Below are positions 8,950-17,864 of a stretch of 64,000 nucleotides of DNA, one piece after another. The DNA comes from Candidatus Melainabacteria bacterium (lineage in GTDB: Bacteria; Cyanobacteriota; Vampirovibrionia; Obscuribacterales; Obscuribacteraceae): positions 620,001 through 684,000 of the forward strand of contig CP064963.1 of NCBI GenBank assembly GCA_016699165.1, in the 5' to 3' direction. How positions within the stretch are numbered: the stretch's first letter is position 1; each line of letters starts with the position of its first letter. The translations under genes were made by a program, and so were the position numbers. A model generated the notes under the pieces. That model did not search any database. It had not been told where the DNA came from and worked only from the letters and a program-made list of their open reading frames with translations.

Positions 8950-9026
8950 TTAGTGACGCAGCCGGCTCCAGAGGCCGGCCCTCGGCACCAATTTAAAAGA
9001 GAGCTTGAATCCTTGTTAGATTTTCG
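8950..9026. repeat. REP-like palindromic repeat, copy 2
   Basis: This is a degenerate copy of the element at 22-101. It begins TTAGTGACGCAGCCGGC, continues with GGCCGGCCCTCGGCACCAA, and ends with the identical flank GTTAGATTTTCG at 9015-9026. It fills the space between the stop of the rhodanese gene (9028) and the damaged 5' end of the DUF6265 gene. Its inverted arms have more mismatches than copy 1, suggesting an older insertion. Confidence 0.7.
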
Positions 9027-9027
9027 A

Positions 9028-9390
9028 TTATTCCAACTCATAATTCAATTCTCTCCAGCCTCGGATGCCACCAGCCATAGAAAGAACATTTGTATAACCC
9101 ATTTTTTGTAAGTTCACCGCCGATAGTGCAGAGCGATATCCGCCACCACAATAAAGAACAATCTTTTGATCTTTATCTGGAATTTCCTTTTCGATATCGC
9201 GTTCAATTATGCCGCGACCCATGTGCTTAGCGCCTGGAACATGGTCAACTTGCCATTCGTTGTCTTCGCGCACATCTATCAAAACAAAATCTTTTTTCGA
9301 TAAAGCAGCGTGCACATCTTGAACGCTAATTTCAGTCACCTGGTCCAAGATACCTTCAACCAATTTAACGAATCCCGGTGCATGTTCCAT
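9028..9390 (-). CDS. Single-domain rhodanese-like sulfurtransferase
   Basis: The 120-aa protein is one rhodanese domain: VQDVHAAL at the start, VLIDVREDNEW, HVPGAKHMGRGIIE, and the active-site loop LYCGGGYRSALSA with the catalytic Cys that would carry persulfide sulfur. I chose ATG 9390 because AGAGGTAG lies about 9 bases upstream. The open frame extends to 9486 but that extension is Cys-rich, unlike rhodaneses, and overlaps the start of the divergent FAH gene. The loop resembles that of the second rhodanese domain of the persulfide dioxygenase in this window, so both may act on sulfane sulfur. Confidence 0.92.
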   Translation of the reverse strand: MEHAPGFVKLVEGILDQVTEISVQDVHAALSKKDFVLIDVREDNEWQVDHVPGAKHMGRGIIERDIEKEIPDKDQKIVLYCGGGYRSALSAVNLQKMGYTNVLSMAGGIRGWRELNYELE

Positions 9391-9484
9391 GTCGCTTCTA
9401 CCTCTGAGCAGCCCGCAAAGGCATTTATGATAAACTATCCAGTTCAATGATACGCACACACACGCGCAGCCGGGAGATTTTTGC

Positions 9485-10327
9485 ATGCTTTATCAACCCA
9501 GTAAAAAGACCGTAAGCTTACTTGGAGCGGACGTTCCAGAGCCTCGGACCATAATTGATTTTCTGGGCTTTGAAACACATGTCAAGCAAATCCGCGACAA
9601 ACGCGGTATCCAAATTTGGCCAGGCTGGTACGAACATGCCTCTTATTACATGACCGACATTCAAGCAGAAAAACTGTTTGGACCAGGAGATGAAATTCAA
9701 ATTCCATCCTGGGTTAAAGCACCAGATTACGAATTTGAAATAGCTTTGTATGTCGGAGAAAAAGGCATGCCAACTACGGAAGCTGAAGCGCTTAAATTTA
9801 TCAAAGAACATTGCTACGTGACTATTCTCAACGACTGGTCGGCACGCGACGTGCAAATGAAAGATATGCAGGGACTTGGTCCATCCAATAGCAAATTTAT
9901 CATCGGAAATAGTATCGGTCCCAAACTGGTCAAAGCATCAGAGCTTGATATGGACGAAAATGGACTCTTCAAATTCGATATGATTTTAAAATTGAACGGA
10001 CAAGAACGCAGTCGTTCTAATTATCAAAGTCTTTATCATACAAATCCCAATACCAATCAAAAAGCGGCCTGGAGCTTCCCAAGACTAATTTCCTGGTTAG
10101 CTAATCAAAACATTGCTGTCGAGCCTGGTTACTTGCTTGGCTCTGGCACCGTGGGCAATGGCTGTATCGCGGAGCATTCAGCCAAAATGGATCCCAACAC
10201 TGGCAAAGAGTTGGAACCAGCAAAAATGCCCTGGCTCAAAGATGGTGATGTAGTTACACTGGAAGTGCCTGAGTTAGGCGTTCTTGAGAACAAAGTCAAA
10301 ATCAAAGAATTGGCTTCAGTTAAATAG
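9485..10327 (+). CDS. Fumarylacetoacetate hydrolase family protein
   Basis: The 280-aa protein has the FAH C-terminal-type fold: DYEFEIALYVGEKG near residue 80, LNDWSARDVQ, and GLGPSNSKFIIGNSIGP, which hold the metal-binding acids and catalytic residues. A GSGTVGNGC segment near residue 220 and DGDVVTLEVPELG near the end complete the family pattern. Members hydrolyse or decarboxylate C-C bonds in aromatic and keto-acid breakdown (FAH, HHDD isomerase, acylpyruvases). The substrate is not evident. The binding site GGGAGA lies about 8 bases upstream. The tryptophan 2,3-dioxygenase gene is 30 kb away, so a shared pathway is only a guess. Confidence 0.92.
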   Translation: MLYQPSKKTVSLLGADVPEPRTIIDFLGFETHVKQIRDKRGIQIWPGWYEHASYYMTDIQAEKLFGPGDEIQIPSWVKAPDYEFEIALYVGEKGMPTTEAEALKFIKEHCYVTILNDWSARDVQMKDMQGLGPSNSKFIIGNSIGPKLVKASELDMDENGLFKFDMILKLNGQERSRSNYQSLYHTNPNTNQKAAWSFPRLISWLANQNIAVEPGYLLGSGTVGNGCIAEHSAKMDPNTGKELEPAKMPWLKDGDVVTLEVPELGVLENKVKIKELASVK

Positions 10328-10853
10328 CTTCACGCAAAATAAATTGCACTCGCTCTTCTACAGTCATTAAAGGCACGCGAATAATTTCGTATCCAAGCAG
10401 CTTGTAGTCAGCTTCAAGCTGGGCTTCTAATTGAGCAGCAGTTGATTCGTCTTCGTTGCGAACATTATCTGTTCGAATAGGAAGTCTATCCAGAAGAAAA
10501 ATCTGGGCGTATTTACGCGTTTTGCACAGTGGCAAGATTTCTTCTGGGTCCAGCCCTACAGAGCGAAAGTAAGTAAGGCTATCAGGCATGGCGCGATCAA
10601 AAAAGACTAAAGAATCAGGATCTAATGATTCTTCTATTTCAATTTTGCGTGGTATCAGTCCTCGTTGAAAAGATTTTCCATCTGCTCTAATCTCTTCAAG
10701 CAGTCGCCCCTTCTCGATTTCACTCTCTATGTATTCACGAACAGATTCGACCACAATTGAATAACCAAGTCTACCTAATTCATCAATGACGGTGGATTTT
10801 CCAGCGCAGGGTGCTCCGGTAATCACTCTCCATGCCGTCGCTTTTTGAGTCAT
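10320..10853 (-). CDS. P-loop AAA_28-type ATPase / predicted kinase
   Basis: The 177-aa protein has Walker A GAPCAGKST at residues about 13-21, then VVESVREYI, and a Walker-B-like LVFFDRAMPDSL near residue 85. The C-terminal half has an IFLLDRLP segment and R-rich residues consistent with a lid. This matches the predicted ATPase group (AAA_28) that resembles small nucleotide or nucleoside kinases such as NadR-type kinases. The substrate is unknown. Its 3' end overlaps the FAH gene by 8 bases and its start overlaps the peroxiredoxin stop by 4 bases (ATGA), so it is translationally coupled to the peroxiredoxin. Confidence 0.85.
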   Translation of the reverse strand: MTQKATAWRVITGAPCAGKSTVIDELGRLGYSIVVESVREYIESEIEKGRLLEEIRADGKSFQRGLIPRKIEIEESLDPDSLVFFDRAMPDSLTYFRSVGLDPEEILPLCKTRKYAQIFLLDRLPIRTDNVRNEDESTAAQLEAQLEADYKLLGYEIIRVPLMTVEERVQFILREAI

Positions 10854-11377
10854 TGCAATTTTTCCAACACTGCCTTTGCTTCATCTACATGTTTTTGCGA
10901 ATCAAGCTGTGAGCTAAAAACGTGCTTGCAAACACCATTTTTATCTATAACGAAAGTAACTCTCCCTGGCATCATGCCTGCCGTTTTGGGAACACCCCAA
11001 GCTTTTCTAAGCTCACCTTTTTCGTCGCTTAGTAATTGAAAAGGAAGTTTGTGCTCGGCAATAAATTTTTTGTGCGACTCCACAGAATCACCACTCACAC
11101 CAATAACTTCAGCGCCCATTTTTTGAAAGACTTCGTAGGCATCGCGAAATGAGCACGACTCTTTGGTGCAAATTGGTGTGTTGTCTTTGGGATAAAAATA
11201 AACGACTACGTTTTTCTTGTCTTGGAAGTCTGACAACTTAACTACTTTGCCATCTTGATTTTTGAGTGAAAAATCAGGCGCTTTTTGATCGAGTGGCAAG
11301 CACTCTTTATTAGCTGCAAAAGCAGAAATAGATGACACCACAACTAGTGTTACGACCAGCAAATAACGTTTCAGCAC
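10850..11377 (-). CDS. Exported peroxiredoxin, Bcp/PrxQ type
   Basis: The 175-aa protein should reduce hydroperoxides. A signal peptide (MLKRYLLVV to about SAFA, residue 21) directs it to the periplasm. The thioredoxin-fold domain carries DFSLKNQDGK, VVVYFYPKDNTPICTKES with the peroxidatic Cys, and a second Cys five residues on (CTKESC), the spacing of PrxQ resolving cysteines. ISGDSVESHKKF-like and FQLLSDEKGELRKAWGVP segments follow. Length fits the family. It is the first gene of a two-gene unit with the downstream P-loop kinase. Confidence 0.93.
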   Translation of the reverse strand: MLKRYLLVVTLVVVSSISAFAANKECLPLDQKAPDFSLKNQDGKVVKLSDFQDKKNVVVYFYPKDNTPICTKESCSFRDAYEVFQKMGAEVIGVSGDSVESHKKFIAEHKLPFQLLSDEKGELRKAWGVPKTAGMMPGRVTFVIDKNGVCKHVFSSQLDSQKHVDEAKAVLEKLQ

Positions 11378-11442
11378 AACAACCTCGCCCAGAAAGAATC
11401 ACAAGCTGTAATAGTAACACTTGCCAGTGCTAAAATTTGAGC

Positions 11443-12048
11443 ATGCAAAAAACACTTCTACTGACAGCCCTTTTAACTTATTCGATGGCTCTGGCACCTG
11501 CTCTAGCTATGGCGAAAGATGAGTTAATTCAGATTCCGCTTACACGCCAGGCCACCGACTATACCTGTGGAACGGCAGCATTACAGTCGATGCTTGGTTT
11601 TCATGGCGAAGACTTTAATGAGAGCGAGCTTGCTAAATTGCTCAAAACAAACGAGCAAGAAGGCACTGACTACAACGATATAGTGGCAGTGGCAAAGCAA
11701 AAAGGTTACACAGTCAAAGTCTATAAAGAGATGAAGCTAAATGAATTGAAAAAGCTACTGGACAAAAAATTACCAGTTTTATGCCTTATTCAAGCCTGGG
11801 CAGAAAAAAAAGTCGATTATAAAAACGACTGGAATGATGGTCATTATGTGGTCGCCATAGGCTACGACAAGCACAAAATTTATTTCATGGATCCGTCTAC
11901 TCTAGGAAATTACACTTATATCGACCAGAAAAGTTTCCTGAATCGTTGGCACGACAAAAACTCGAAAGAAGAGTTAAATCATTTTGGACTAACAATCACT
12001 AAAAAGCATCGCGACTATAAAGCTGACGCCATCAAGTTTATGCCATAA
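11443..12048 (+). CDS. Exported C39-family cysteine peptidase-like protein
   Basis: The 201-aa protein has a signal peptide (residues about 1-24, ending ALAMA), then a C39 fold. The catalytic Cys is in DYTCGTAALQSML, the His in GHYVVAIGYD and the Asp in YFMDPST, so the triad is complete. C39 domains cleave double-glycine leaders or act as stand-alone periplasmic proteases; no ABC exporter is fused or nearby. ATG 11443 was preferred over the TTG two codons earlier. No good ribosome binding site precedes either, so a short or absent leader is possible. Confidence 0.88.
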   Translation: MQKTLLLTALLTYSMALAPALAMAKDELIQIPLTRQATDYTCGTAALQSMLGFHGEDFNESELAKLLKTNEQEGTDYNDIVAVAKQKGYTVKVYKEMKLNELKKLLDKKLPVLCLIQAWAEKKVDYKNDWNDGHYVVAIGYDKHKIYFMDPSTLGNYTYIDQKSFLNRWHDKNSKEELNHFGLTITKKHRDYKADAIKFMP

Positions 12049-12582
12049 TTAAATTCGTTTTCCTGCAGAGGGAAGAATCGCCTCTTTTATGACCTGTCGA
12101 GAAAAGGGCCAGATGGCGCTTCCAGTGTATGTATAACCAGTCCAATAGTGTACTTCGTTAGCTGAAAGATTGACCAGAACTGGATAATAATGAAACCCGT
12201 GGCTCCAATTTTTTAAATGGTGCTTCCAAAGTAAATGTCTTTCCTCGACATAATCTATCAAGTCCTGGTAGGCCATGTCGCATGCTATCACTGGCACCAT
12301 AGCAAAAGAGCTGACCCATTGCAGGGGTCCTGCACTATATGCTCGTTTTGAATACGAAATGCCATCTTCAAATAGTCTCACAAAATCTTCTTTAGTTGGC
12401 TCGCTTACATAGTCCACACAGATATGTACTGGAACACGAACCAAGCTCCAGCGAATTCTTGTAGCAAACAAAGCTAGCTCACGCTCGGGTGAAACATGAG
12501 TCTGACGCCAGACTTTGTAGTCTTGCTCGCTCAGCTTCTGATCGAGTTTTTGTACAAAGTAATTGTATTTGCTAATAGCCAT
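12049..12582 (-). CDS. Hypothetical protein
   Basis: The 177-aa protein is rich in aromatics and has no signal peptide. Features seen: a helical, charged N-terminus (NYFVQKLDQKLSEQDYKVW), then mixed hydrophobic stretches, and repeated Trp/Tyr motifs near the C-terminus (EVHYWTGYTYTGSAIW). I do not recognise a family. I chose ATG 12582, which overlaps the upstream gene's stop by 11 bases. The frame is open to 12747, but that part overlaps the upstream coding sequence and has atypical composition. It is the last gene of a three-gene operon starting with the TPR protein. Confidence 0.7.
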   Translation of the reverse strand: MAISKYNYFVQKLDQKLSEQDYKVWRQTHVSPERELALFATRIRWSLVRVPVHICVDYVSEPTKEDFVRLFEDGISYSKRAYSAGPLQWVSSFAMVPVIACDMAYQDLIDYVEERHLLWKHHLKNWSHGFHYYPVLVNLSANEVHYWTGYTYTGSAIWPFSRQVIKEAILPSAGKRI

Positions 12583-13180
12583 AGTCTGAATTACTTTGAT
12601 AACGAGCGTATCCACCATAAGAAAGTGGTTGCTGTGATGGAAACTGAGATTTCTTAGTGGCCATTTTTTTTGTTCGTGCCGCCTGGGCGTTTGGATGAAC
12701 CATAAGTGGATTATAAGCCAGATGCTGCATAAGCGGTATGCGAACATTAGCCACCACTTTCAGTGCGCCACCTTGAAAATTGCGACCATAAAAAGTGTGT
12801 TGCGTTTTGCCTTCAAAGAACCTGCCGCCAGGCTCTGAGACTATCATCCCCTCATAAATGTCGCCCGACATTTTGTGACTGCCGTCTGGGTTTTGATAAA
12901 TTACGTTTCCCTTAAGCAATATTCCGTCTGCAATACCTGCCGGTACTGGACACCACTGAATCCATTGAGCACGCAGTTTGCCAATTAAAACTTGAACATT
13001 TTCAGATCCAAACATCCATGGACCTGCGTAATTTTTAGCTGCCGCATTTAGATCGACATATCTTCTGCCGGTTTTAGCTTCAGCTTTTAAATAATTAGTA
13101 GAAGGATGAACATAAACCGGATCTTGCATTCGAGGCAAATCGGCATAAATATTATCTTTTACCTCCGCCTCCAATTGCAT
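12572..13180 (-). CDS. Hypothetical protein in TPR operon
   Basis: The 202-aa protein has no clear signal peptide or membrane segment. It contains several Gly/Tyr-rich and beta-like stretches and a low-complexity basic tail (AARTKKMATKKSQF followed by Gln/Ser/Tyr-rich sequence). I do not recognise it. Its start codon overlaps the stop codon of the upstream TPR gene by one base (TAATG), and its stop overlaps the next gene, so all three are translationally coupled. This implies a shared, unknown task with the exported TPR protein. Confidence 0.7.
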   Translation of the reverse strand: MQLEAEVKDNIYADLPRMQDPVYVHPSTNYLKAEAKTGRRYVDLNAAAKNYAGPWMFGSENVQVLIGKLRAQWIQWCPVPAGIADGILLKGNVIYQNPDGSHKMSGDIYEGMIVSEPGGRFFEGKTQHTFYGRNFQGGALKVVANVRIPLMQHLAYNPLMVHPNAQAARTKKMATKKSQFPSQQPLSYGGYARYQSNSDYGY

Positions 13181-14364
13181 TAGTGCTGCTCTCCTTTATG
13201 CGATTGTGGCTTTTGATGCGGTTTAAACACGTGTAAGTAGTCGTGCGCCATCTGGTGACTTTCTTCGCTGCGCTTGAGCTGATCAAGCATCACCGAGTAA
13301 GAATGAGGCAACGAATATAGACCTCTTTTATCGTGCTTAGAGAGTTTTTGATAGTGAACGAGCGCTTTTTTGTAAAACTCTTCGGCTTTTACAAACTTTT
13401 TTTGTTGACGATAAAAGTTGGCTAACTCAGCATTGCACTCACACATTTTCAATTCGTCTAGTGCTGCTGCATTTGAAACTCGCTCTAAGGCTTTTAAATA
13501 AAGGCTCTCAGCCTCGCTTGCCTTGCCCATTTTGACTTTGGTATGAGCCAAATTAAGCAAATGAATGGCAGTATCGATATGATCAGAACCTTTTTTAGAT
13601 TCCTGCAATTGAAGCGCCTTTTCATTGTATTCAATTGATTTTTCGTGTTCTTGCAAAGTCGAATGACATAAGGCTGAGTAGTGCAAAACTCTAATTAATT
13701 GCTCATGGCAGGAAGGTCCACAAGCCTGGAATATTTTTTCTGCCCGATTGAAATATTGCAAAGCGTTTTTCGGCTCGTTGCACTTGTAATACATTCCGCC
13801 CAAATTAAAGAGATCTTGACCGCACTCAAGATGGTTTTCGCCACCCAGTTTTTTGTCTATTTCAAAAGCCTCAAGATAAAGTGGTCCGGCATCAGCCGGG
13901 CGTCTTGCCTCACTGTACAAATTGGCTAGATTGGTCAAAGTCAAAGCAAGAGAACTCGAATCAGGACAGGCTTTGCGCTTTTGTGCAAGACACTCCTTGT
14001 AGAGAGATTCGGCTTCCTCTTCTTTTCTTAGTTTGTGCTTAATCAGTGCCAGATTTGAAAGTGTCTGCAGGGTACTCAATTCGCTTTCGCCCTTTTGTCT
14101 GCGAATTGATAAACATTGAGCAAGAACTGGCTCAGCTTCTTCATAATCTTTGCGATTGATAAGGCGCAAGGCAAATTCTTGCAATACTGACGCGCGCTCC
14201 TCGCTCGATTTAGCTGAGATAATGGACTCTTTGTAGGTTTGCTCAGCCTTTGTCCAATCTGATATATCTGGCACAATTTGAGCCAAAACTGGCACACAGA
14301 GCTGTATAGCCAGAGCTGTGCCAGCATAAACAGCGAGAATTAATTGTGCGAATCTGCTTTTCAT
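13180..14364 (-). CDS. Exported tetratricopeptide repeat protein
   Basis: The 394-aa protein has a signal peptide (residues about 7-28, ending CVPVLA), then about eight TPR-type helical pairs spanning residues 45-370. Many have the kinesin-light-chain style (LALTLTNLANLYSEARRPADAGPLYLEAF). Such repeats bind partner proteins and have no catalytic role. The C-terminus is His/Gln-rich (HKPQSHKGEQH). It leads a translationally coupled operon with two unknown proteins. Similar TPR units also occur at the C-terminus of the Ser/Thr kinase encoded from 15894. Confidence 0.88.
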   Translation of the reverse strand: MKSRFAQLILAVYAGTALAIQLCVPVLAQIVPDISDWTKAEQTYKESIISAKSSEERASVLQEFALRLINRKDYEEAEPVLAQCLSIRRQKGESELSTLQTLSNLALIKHKLRKEEEAESLYKECLAQKRKACPDSSSLALTLTNLANLYSEARRPADAGPLYLEAFEIDKKLGGENHLECGQDLFNLGGMYYKCNEPKNALQYFNRAEKIFQACGPSCHEQLIRVLHYSALCHSTLQEHEKSIEYNEKALQLQESKKGSDHIDTAIHLLNLAHTKVKMGKASEAESLYLKALERVSNAAALDELKMCECNAELANFYRQQKKFVKAEEFYKKALVHYQKLSKHDKRGLYSLPHSYSVMLDQLKRSEESHQMAHDYLHVFKPHQKPQSHKGEQH

Positions 14365-14470
14365 CGGTCTGGAAAGTTTACCAAAAAACTTTACTTAGAA
14401 GAGAGAGTAAAGGTCACGACTTTATGGGTATGGATGAGATACGCTCGGGATAGCTCAGGGGATTTTTTTA

Positions 14471-15880
14471 ATGGCCAAGGACGAAAAGAAACAACAAAAT
14501 GAGGCAGTTGCAACTCTTCACGACAACACAATCAGCCCAAGAGACAAACGCCGGGCTCGTGGCCAAGTTTTACGCGAAGCCGTTCCTTTTCAAAAGCACG
14601 CCGATTGGAGTATTCATCCCGATCGCCCAAACGTCATAGATGTTTTACAACAAGCCGAAACTGGTCGAATTGAAGAACTTGTACCCATTCGCTATGGTCG
14701 CATGATGAAAACGCCTTTTACATTCTTTCGTGGCGGTGCAGACATAATGGCTTTTGACCTGTCGCACACGCCTAACATCAAAACTTTCGTTCAAGTATGC
14801 GGCGATGCTCACGCCCTCAATTTTGGCGCTTTTGCCACTCCTGAGCGCAATGTTGTTTTCGACATAAATGACTTTGACGAAACCCTTCCCGGTCCCTGGG
14901 AATGGGATGTTAAGCGGCTTGCCGTGAGCTTAATGCTCATCGCACGCGATAACGGACTGAGAGTAAAAGCCGGAATGGATGCGGTTAAAGCTTGCGTAGA
15001 GTCATACAGGCAACGCATGCAAGAATATTCAAAAATGGCGATACTCGACATCTGGTACGCCAAAGTAGAGTGGGAGCACATTATTCAGACTTCACAAAGC
15101 AGCACGCTTGGCAAAAGTTTGAAAGACGACTTAAAAAAAGCCAAGAAGAAGTCTATTCAATATCACTATTTTCCTAGACTGACAGAAGAGCGTGACGGGA
15201 AATTCCATATCAAAGACGCACCGCCGCTCATTTATCACCCTAATGACAAAGGCAAGTTCTCTAATATGATTATGGAAGGGCTTAAGCTTTACCGTAACTC
15301 TCTACAAGAGGATAAGCAGCGCCTTTACGACCGCTATAAGATCGAAGACGTAGCCATCAAAGTTGTGGGAATTGGCTCTGTAGGCACCACATGTGCCGTT
15401 GCTCTGGCGCTTGGGCCCGACGACGAGCCGCTCTTTTTTCAAATCAAGGAAGCGCGCGCCTCAGTGCTTGAAAAGTTCGTAGGCAAGAGCACCTATGATA
15501 CTCACGGGCAACGAGTGGTTGCCGGTCAGCGTATTATTCAATCGGCTAGCGATATATTTCTTGGCTGGATGGTTCCTGATAACGGTAAGCATTTTTATGT
15601 CAGACAGCTTCGTGATACAAAAGTAAAGTTGACTCCAGAGACTTGGGAAGACAAACATTTAGAAGAAATGTCTAAGGTTATTGGCGCTGCCCTTGCAAGG
15701 GCACATGCTCGCTCCGGCGATAGCACCGTTATTGCCAGCTATTTGGGCGATACAGATGAGTTCGATACAGCCATCGCCAACTTTGCAACCGTCTATTCAG
15801 ATCAAGTAGAAAAAGATCACGCAGCGCTCATAGCAGCCATCGGCTCGGGTAAACTTAGAGCGCAGGAATTAGAGGAGTAA
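14471..15880 (+). CDS. DUF2252 family protein, kinase-like fold
   Basis: The 469-aa protein matches DUF2252 along its whole length. Characteristic segments are PIRYGRMMKTPFTFFRGGA, VCGDAHALNFGAF, FDINDFDETLPGPWEWDVKRLA and, later, VVAGQRIIQSASDIFLGW. The D-A-H and D-x-N-D-F-D blocks resemble phosphotransferase catalytic loops, and the family is thought to have an aminoglycoside-phosphotransferase/kinase-like fold. Biochemical function is unknown. A GGGGGA ribosome binding site sits about 9 bases before ATG 14471. Only 13 bases separate it from the following Ser/Thr kinase, so they probably share an mRNA. Confidence 0.93.
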   Translation: MAKDEKKQQNEAVATLHDNTISPRDKRRARGQVLREAVPFQKHADWSIHPDRPNVIDVLQQAETGRIEELVPIRYGRMMKTPFTFFRGGADIMAFDLSHTPNIKTFVQVCGDAHALNFGAFATPERNVVFDINDFDETLPGPWEWDVKRLAVSLMLIARDNGLRVKAGMDAVKACVESYRQRMQEYSKMAILDIWYAKVEWEHIIQTSQSSTLGKSLKDDLKKAKKKSIQYHYFPRLTEERDGKFHIKDAPPLIYHPNDKGKFSNMIMEGLKLYRNSLQEDKQRLYDRYKIEDVAIKVVGIGSVGTTCAVALALGPDDEPLFFQIKEARASVLEKFVGKSTYDTHGQRVVAGQRIIQSASDIFLGWMVPDNGKHFYVRQLRDTKVKLTPETWEDKHLEEMSKVIGAALARAHARSGDSTVIASYLGDTDEFDTAIANFATVYSDQVEKDHAALIAAIGSGKLRAQELEE

Positions 15881-15893
15881 GAAGCCAACTCAA

Positions 15894-17843
15894 ATGGCTC
15901 CAAATTCAGGGGACGTTTCCCAATCACAAAATTTGAATAGTTCATCACGCAAAAAAGCATGCGTGGTGTGTGGAGAAGAATTCGACTCCGAGATTGAAGT
16001 TTGTCCAACAGATGGAACCAAACTAACAACTTTGTCGAGTGGTCTTGCGCCGGGCGTCATGCTTGGCGACAGATATGAGATTATTGAGGCACTAGCTGAT
16101 GGTGGCATGGGTAGTGTCTACAAAGCCAAGCACAAGTTTATGAATCGAAACGTTGCGGTAAAGACTCTGCAACCCTTTATGATGGCTTCAGGAACCGCTC
16201 TCAAGCGCTTTCAGCAAGAAGCTCAAGCTGTAAGTTCGATGAATCATCCCAACATTTTGAATGTCTTCGATTTCTTCATTTCTGAAGAAGGTCAGCCTTA
16301 TTTAATCATGGACTATTTAGAGGGAACCAACCTCGAGTCTATTCGCAAATCAGGCGAACCAGTTGACCTGGTGCGCGCTTTAAAAATCTTTGTTATGGTC
16401 TGCTCTGCCCTTGCTCACGCCCATGAGCGCGGCATTATTCACAGAGACATTAAACCATCAAACATAATGCTTGTGACTGGTGAAGACGGTCAGGAAGTAG
16501 TTAAAGTTATTGATTTTGGTATCGCCAAAGTGATGGCAGACGACCCCGACGAAGCATTGAATCTCACCGCCACTGGTGACGTATTTGGCAGTCCGCTCTA
16601 TATGAGTCCAGAACAGTGTCGCGCTAAGCCTCTGGATCCACGCTCAGATATTTATTCTCTTGGCTGTGTAATTTATGCCACCATATCTGGTGAGAGTCCC
16701 TTCAAAGGGATGGACCCGATGGAGTGCATGTTCAAACAAGTGAACGACAATGCACAACCACTGGGCGTTGCCTGTAATTGCACATTGCCACCGGGTCTTG
16801 AAGAAGCGGTAGCCAAAGCAATTGAAAAGGATCCTGAAAATCGCTATCAGTCTATGCGCGAATTCGGTGAGGCTTTAGCCAATGTCCTCTTAGAAATATC
16901 TCCTGAAACTTATAAGGACATTGCTCAAATTCCCCTTGGTACAAGCACATCTACTAGTGTTTTACCGGTACAAAACATTGCAGCTTCTGCCCAGCTGGAA
17001 AGAACTGTTTTGAGCGGTGGCCAGACACGTGTAATCATAAACACCGGACAAAATACTAATACTCAATCGACGATTCCGCCTTTAGACGACCCTGAAACCA
17101 AAAAGAAAGAAACACACGCCAAGGTCAATGCTATAGCCACAGTAGGCATTTTAATTGTTGTGGGACTGGCTTATTTTATTTTCCAACCAAGTTATCGCCC
17201 GGTAGACATTAATACCATCAGTGATACCACCCTTCCAGCCCGTTCAACTTTACCTGGAGTAGATAATGTTGGCACCAATCAAAATACCCAAGCGGTGCAA
17301 CAAGCTCCAGCACCTCCAATAACTAAGCCAGATCTTATTCCTGGCGATCCGACTAAACCTCCTTCGGTTAAGCCAAGCACCACAAAATTACCTAACGCTC
17401 CCAAAGTCACAGCCACGATGCCAAAACAGTCGGCGAGCCAACGCTCACAAGATTGGTGGCGCTATCAATACTGGCAGCAGCGTATGCAGGGTCAACAAAG
17501 TCAGCAAGCGAACCTGAACGTTAACACAGACGCTAATTATCAACAAAACATGGCAGCTGGTATAAAACTGTTCAGAGCGAAGAATTTTTCCCAAGCTCAG
17601 GCTTATTTTGAAAAAGCGCACAAAATTTCTTCTTCTTTTGGAACTAGCGATCCTCGCTATGTAAACAGTCTTGATTGGATTGCTCAAGTCGCTTTCAGGT
17701 TGGGCAACTATGAAGATGCAAAACATGCATATGAATATGTTTTGTACGCTCGCAAGAAAACGTTTGGTCCAAATTCAACTGAAGCTGCATCCACTCAAAA
17801 AGACCTGGATCTGGTAACCAAGGCTATTAAGAAGACTGACTAG
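15894..17843 (+). CDS. Membrane Ser/Thr protein kinase with zinc ribbon and TPRs
   Basis: The 649-aa protein starts with a zinc ribbon (CVVCGEEF and EVCPTDG, residues about 23-45), then a Hanks-type kinase: glycine loop DGGMGSVYKA near 68, catalytic Lys in VAVKTL near 89, HRDIKPSN near 183 and DFGIAK near 207. One membrane segment lies at about 411-430 (ATVGILIVVGLAYFIF), then a Pro/Thr/Gln-rich linker, and TPR-like helices at about 555-640 on the outside. It should phosphorylate cytoplasmic proteins in response to an extracytoplasmic cue. It resembles the kinase at 41039 in its first 350 residues, but their outer domains differ. No strong ribosome binding site is adjacent; coupling to DUF2252 is likely. 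Confidence 0.93.
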   Translation: MAPNSGDVSQSQNLNSSSRKKACVVCGEEFDSEIEVCPTDGTKLTTLSSGLAPGVMLGDRYEIIEALADGGMGSVYKAKHKFMNRNVAVKTLQPFMMASGTALKRFQQEAQAVSSMNHPNILNVFDFFISEEGQPYLIMDYLEGTNLESIRKSGEPVDLVRALKIFVMVCSALAHAHERGIIHRDIKPSNIMLVTGEDGQEVVKVIDFGIAKVMADDPDEALNLTATGDVFGSPLYMSPEQCRAKPLDPRSDIYSLGCVIYATISGESPFKGMDPMECMFKQVNDNAQPLGVACNCTLPPGLEEAVAKAIEKDPENRYQSMREFGEALANVLLEISPETYKDIAQIPLGTSTSTSVLPVQNIAASAQLERTVLSGGQTRVIINTGQNTNTQSTIPPLDDPETKKKETHAKVNAIATVGILIVVGLAYFIFQPSYRPVDINTISDTTLPARSTLPGVDNVGTNQNTQAVQQAPAPPITKPDLIPGDPTKPPSVKPSTTKLPNAPKVTATMPKQSASQRSQDWWRYQYWQQRMQGQQSQQANLNVNTDANYQQNMAAGIKLFRAKNFSQAQAYFEKAHKISSSFGTSDPRYVNSLDWIAQVAFRLGNYEDAKHAYEYVLYARKKTFGPNSTEAASTQKDLDLVTKAIKKTD

Positions 17844-17864
17844 CTAAGCACTATTGAGGTTATT

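Noticed and set aside
9391..9486. N-terminal extension of the rhodanese protein
   Set aside because: Cys-rich, not part of the fold, overlaps the divergent FAH gene start; ATG 9390 has a ribosome binding site.
12583..12747. N-terminal extension of the 177-aa hypothetical protein
   Set aside because: It overlaps the upstream gene's coding region and has a composition unlike either protein; ATG 12582 fits the operon overlap.
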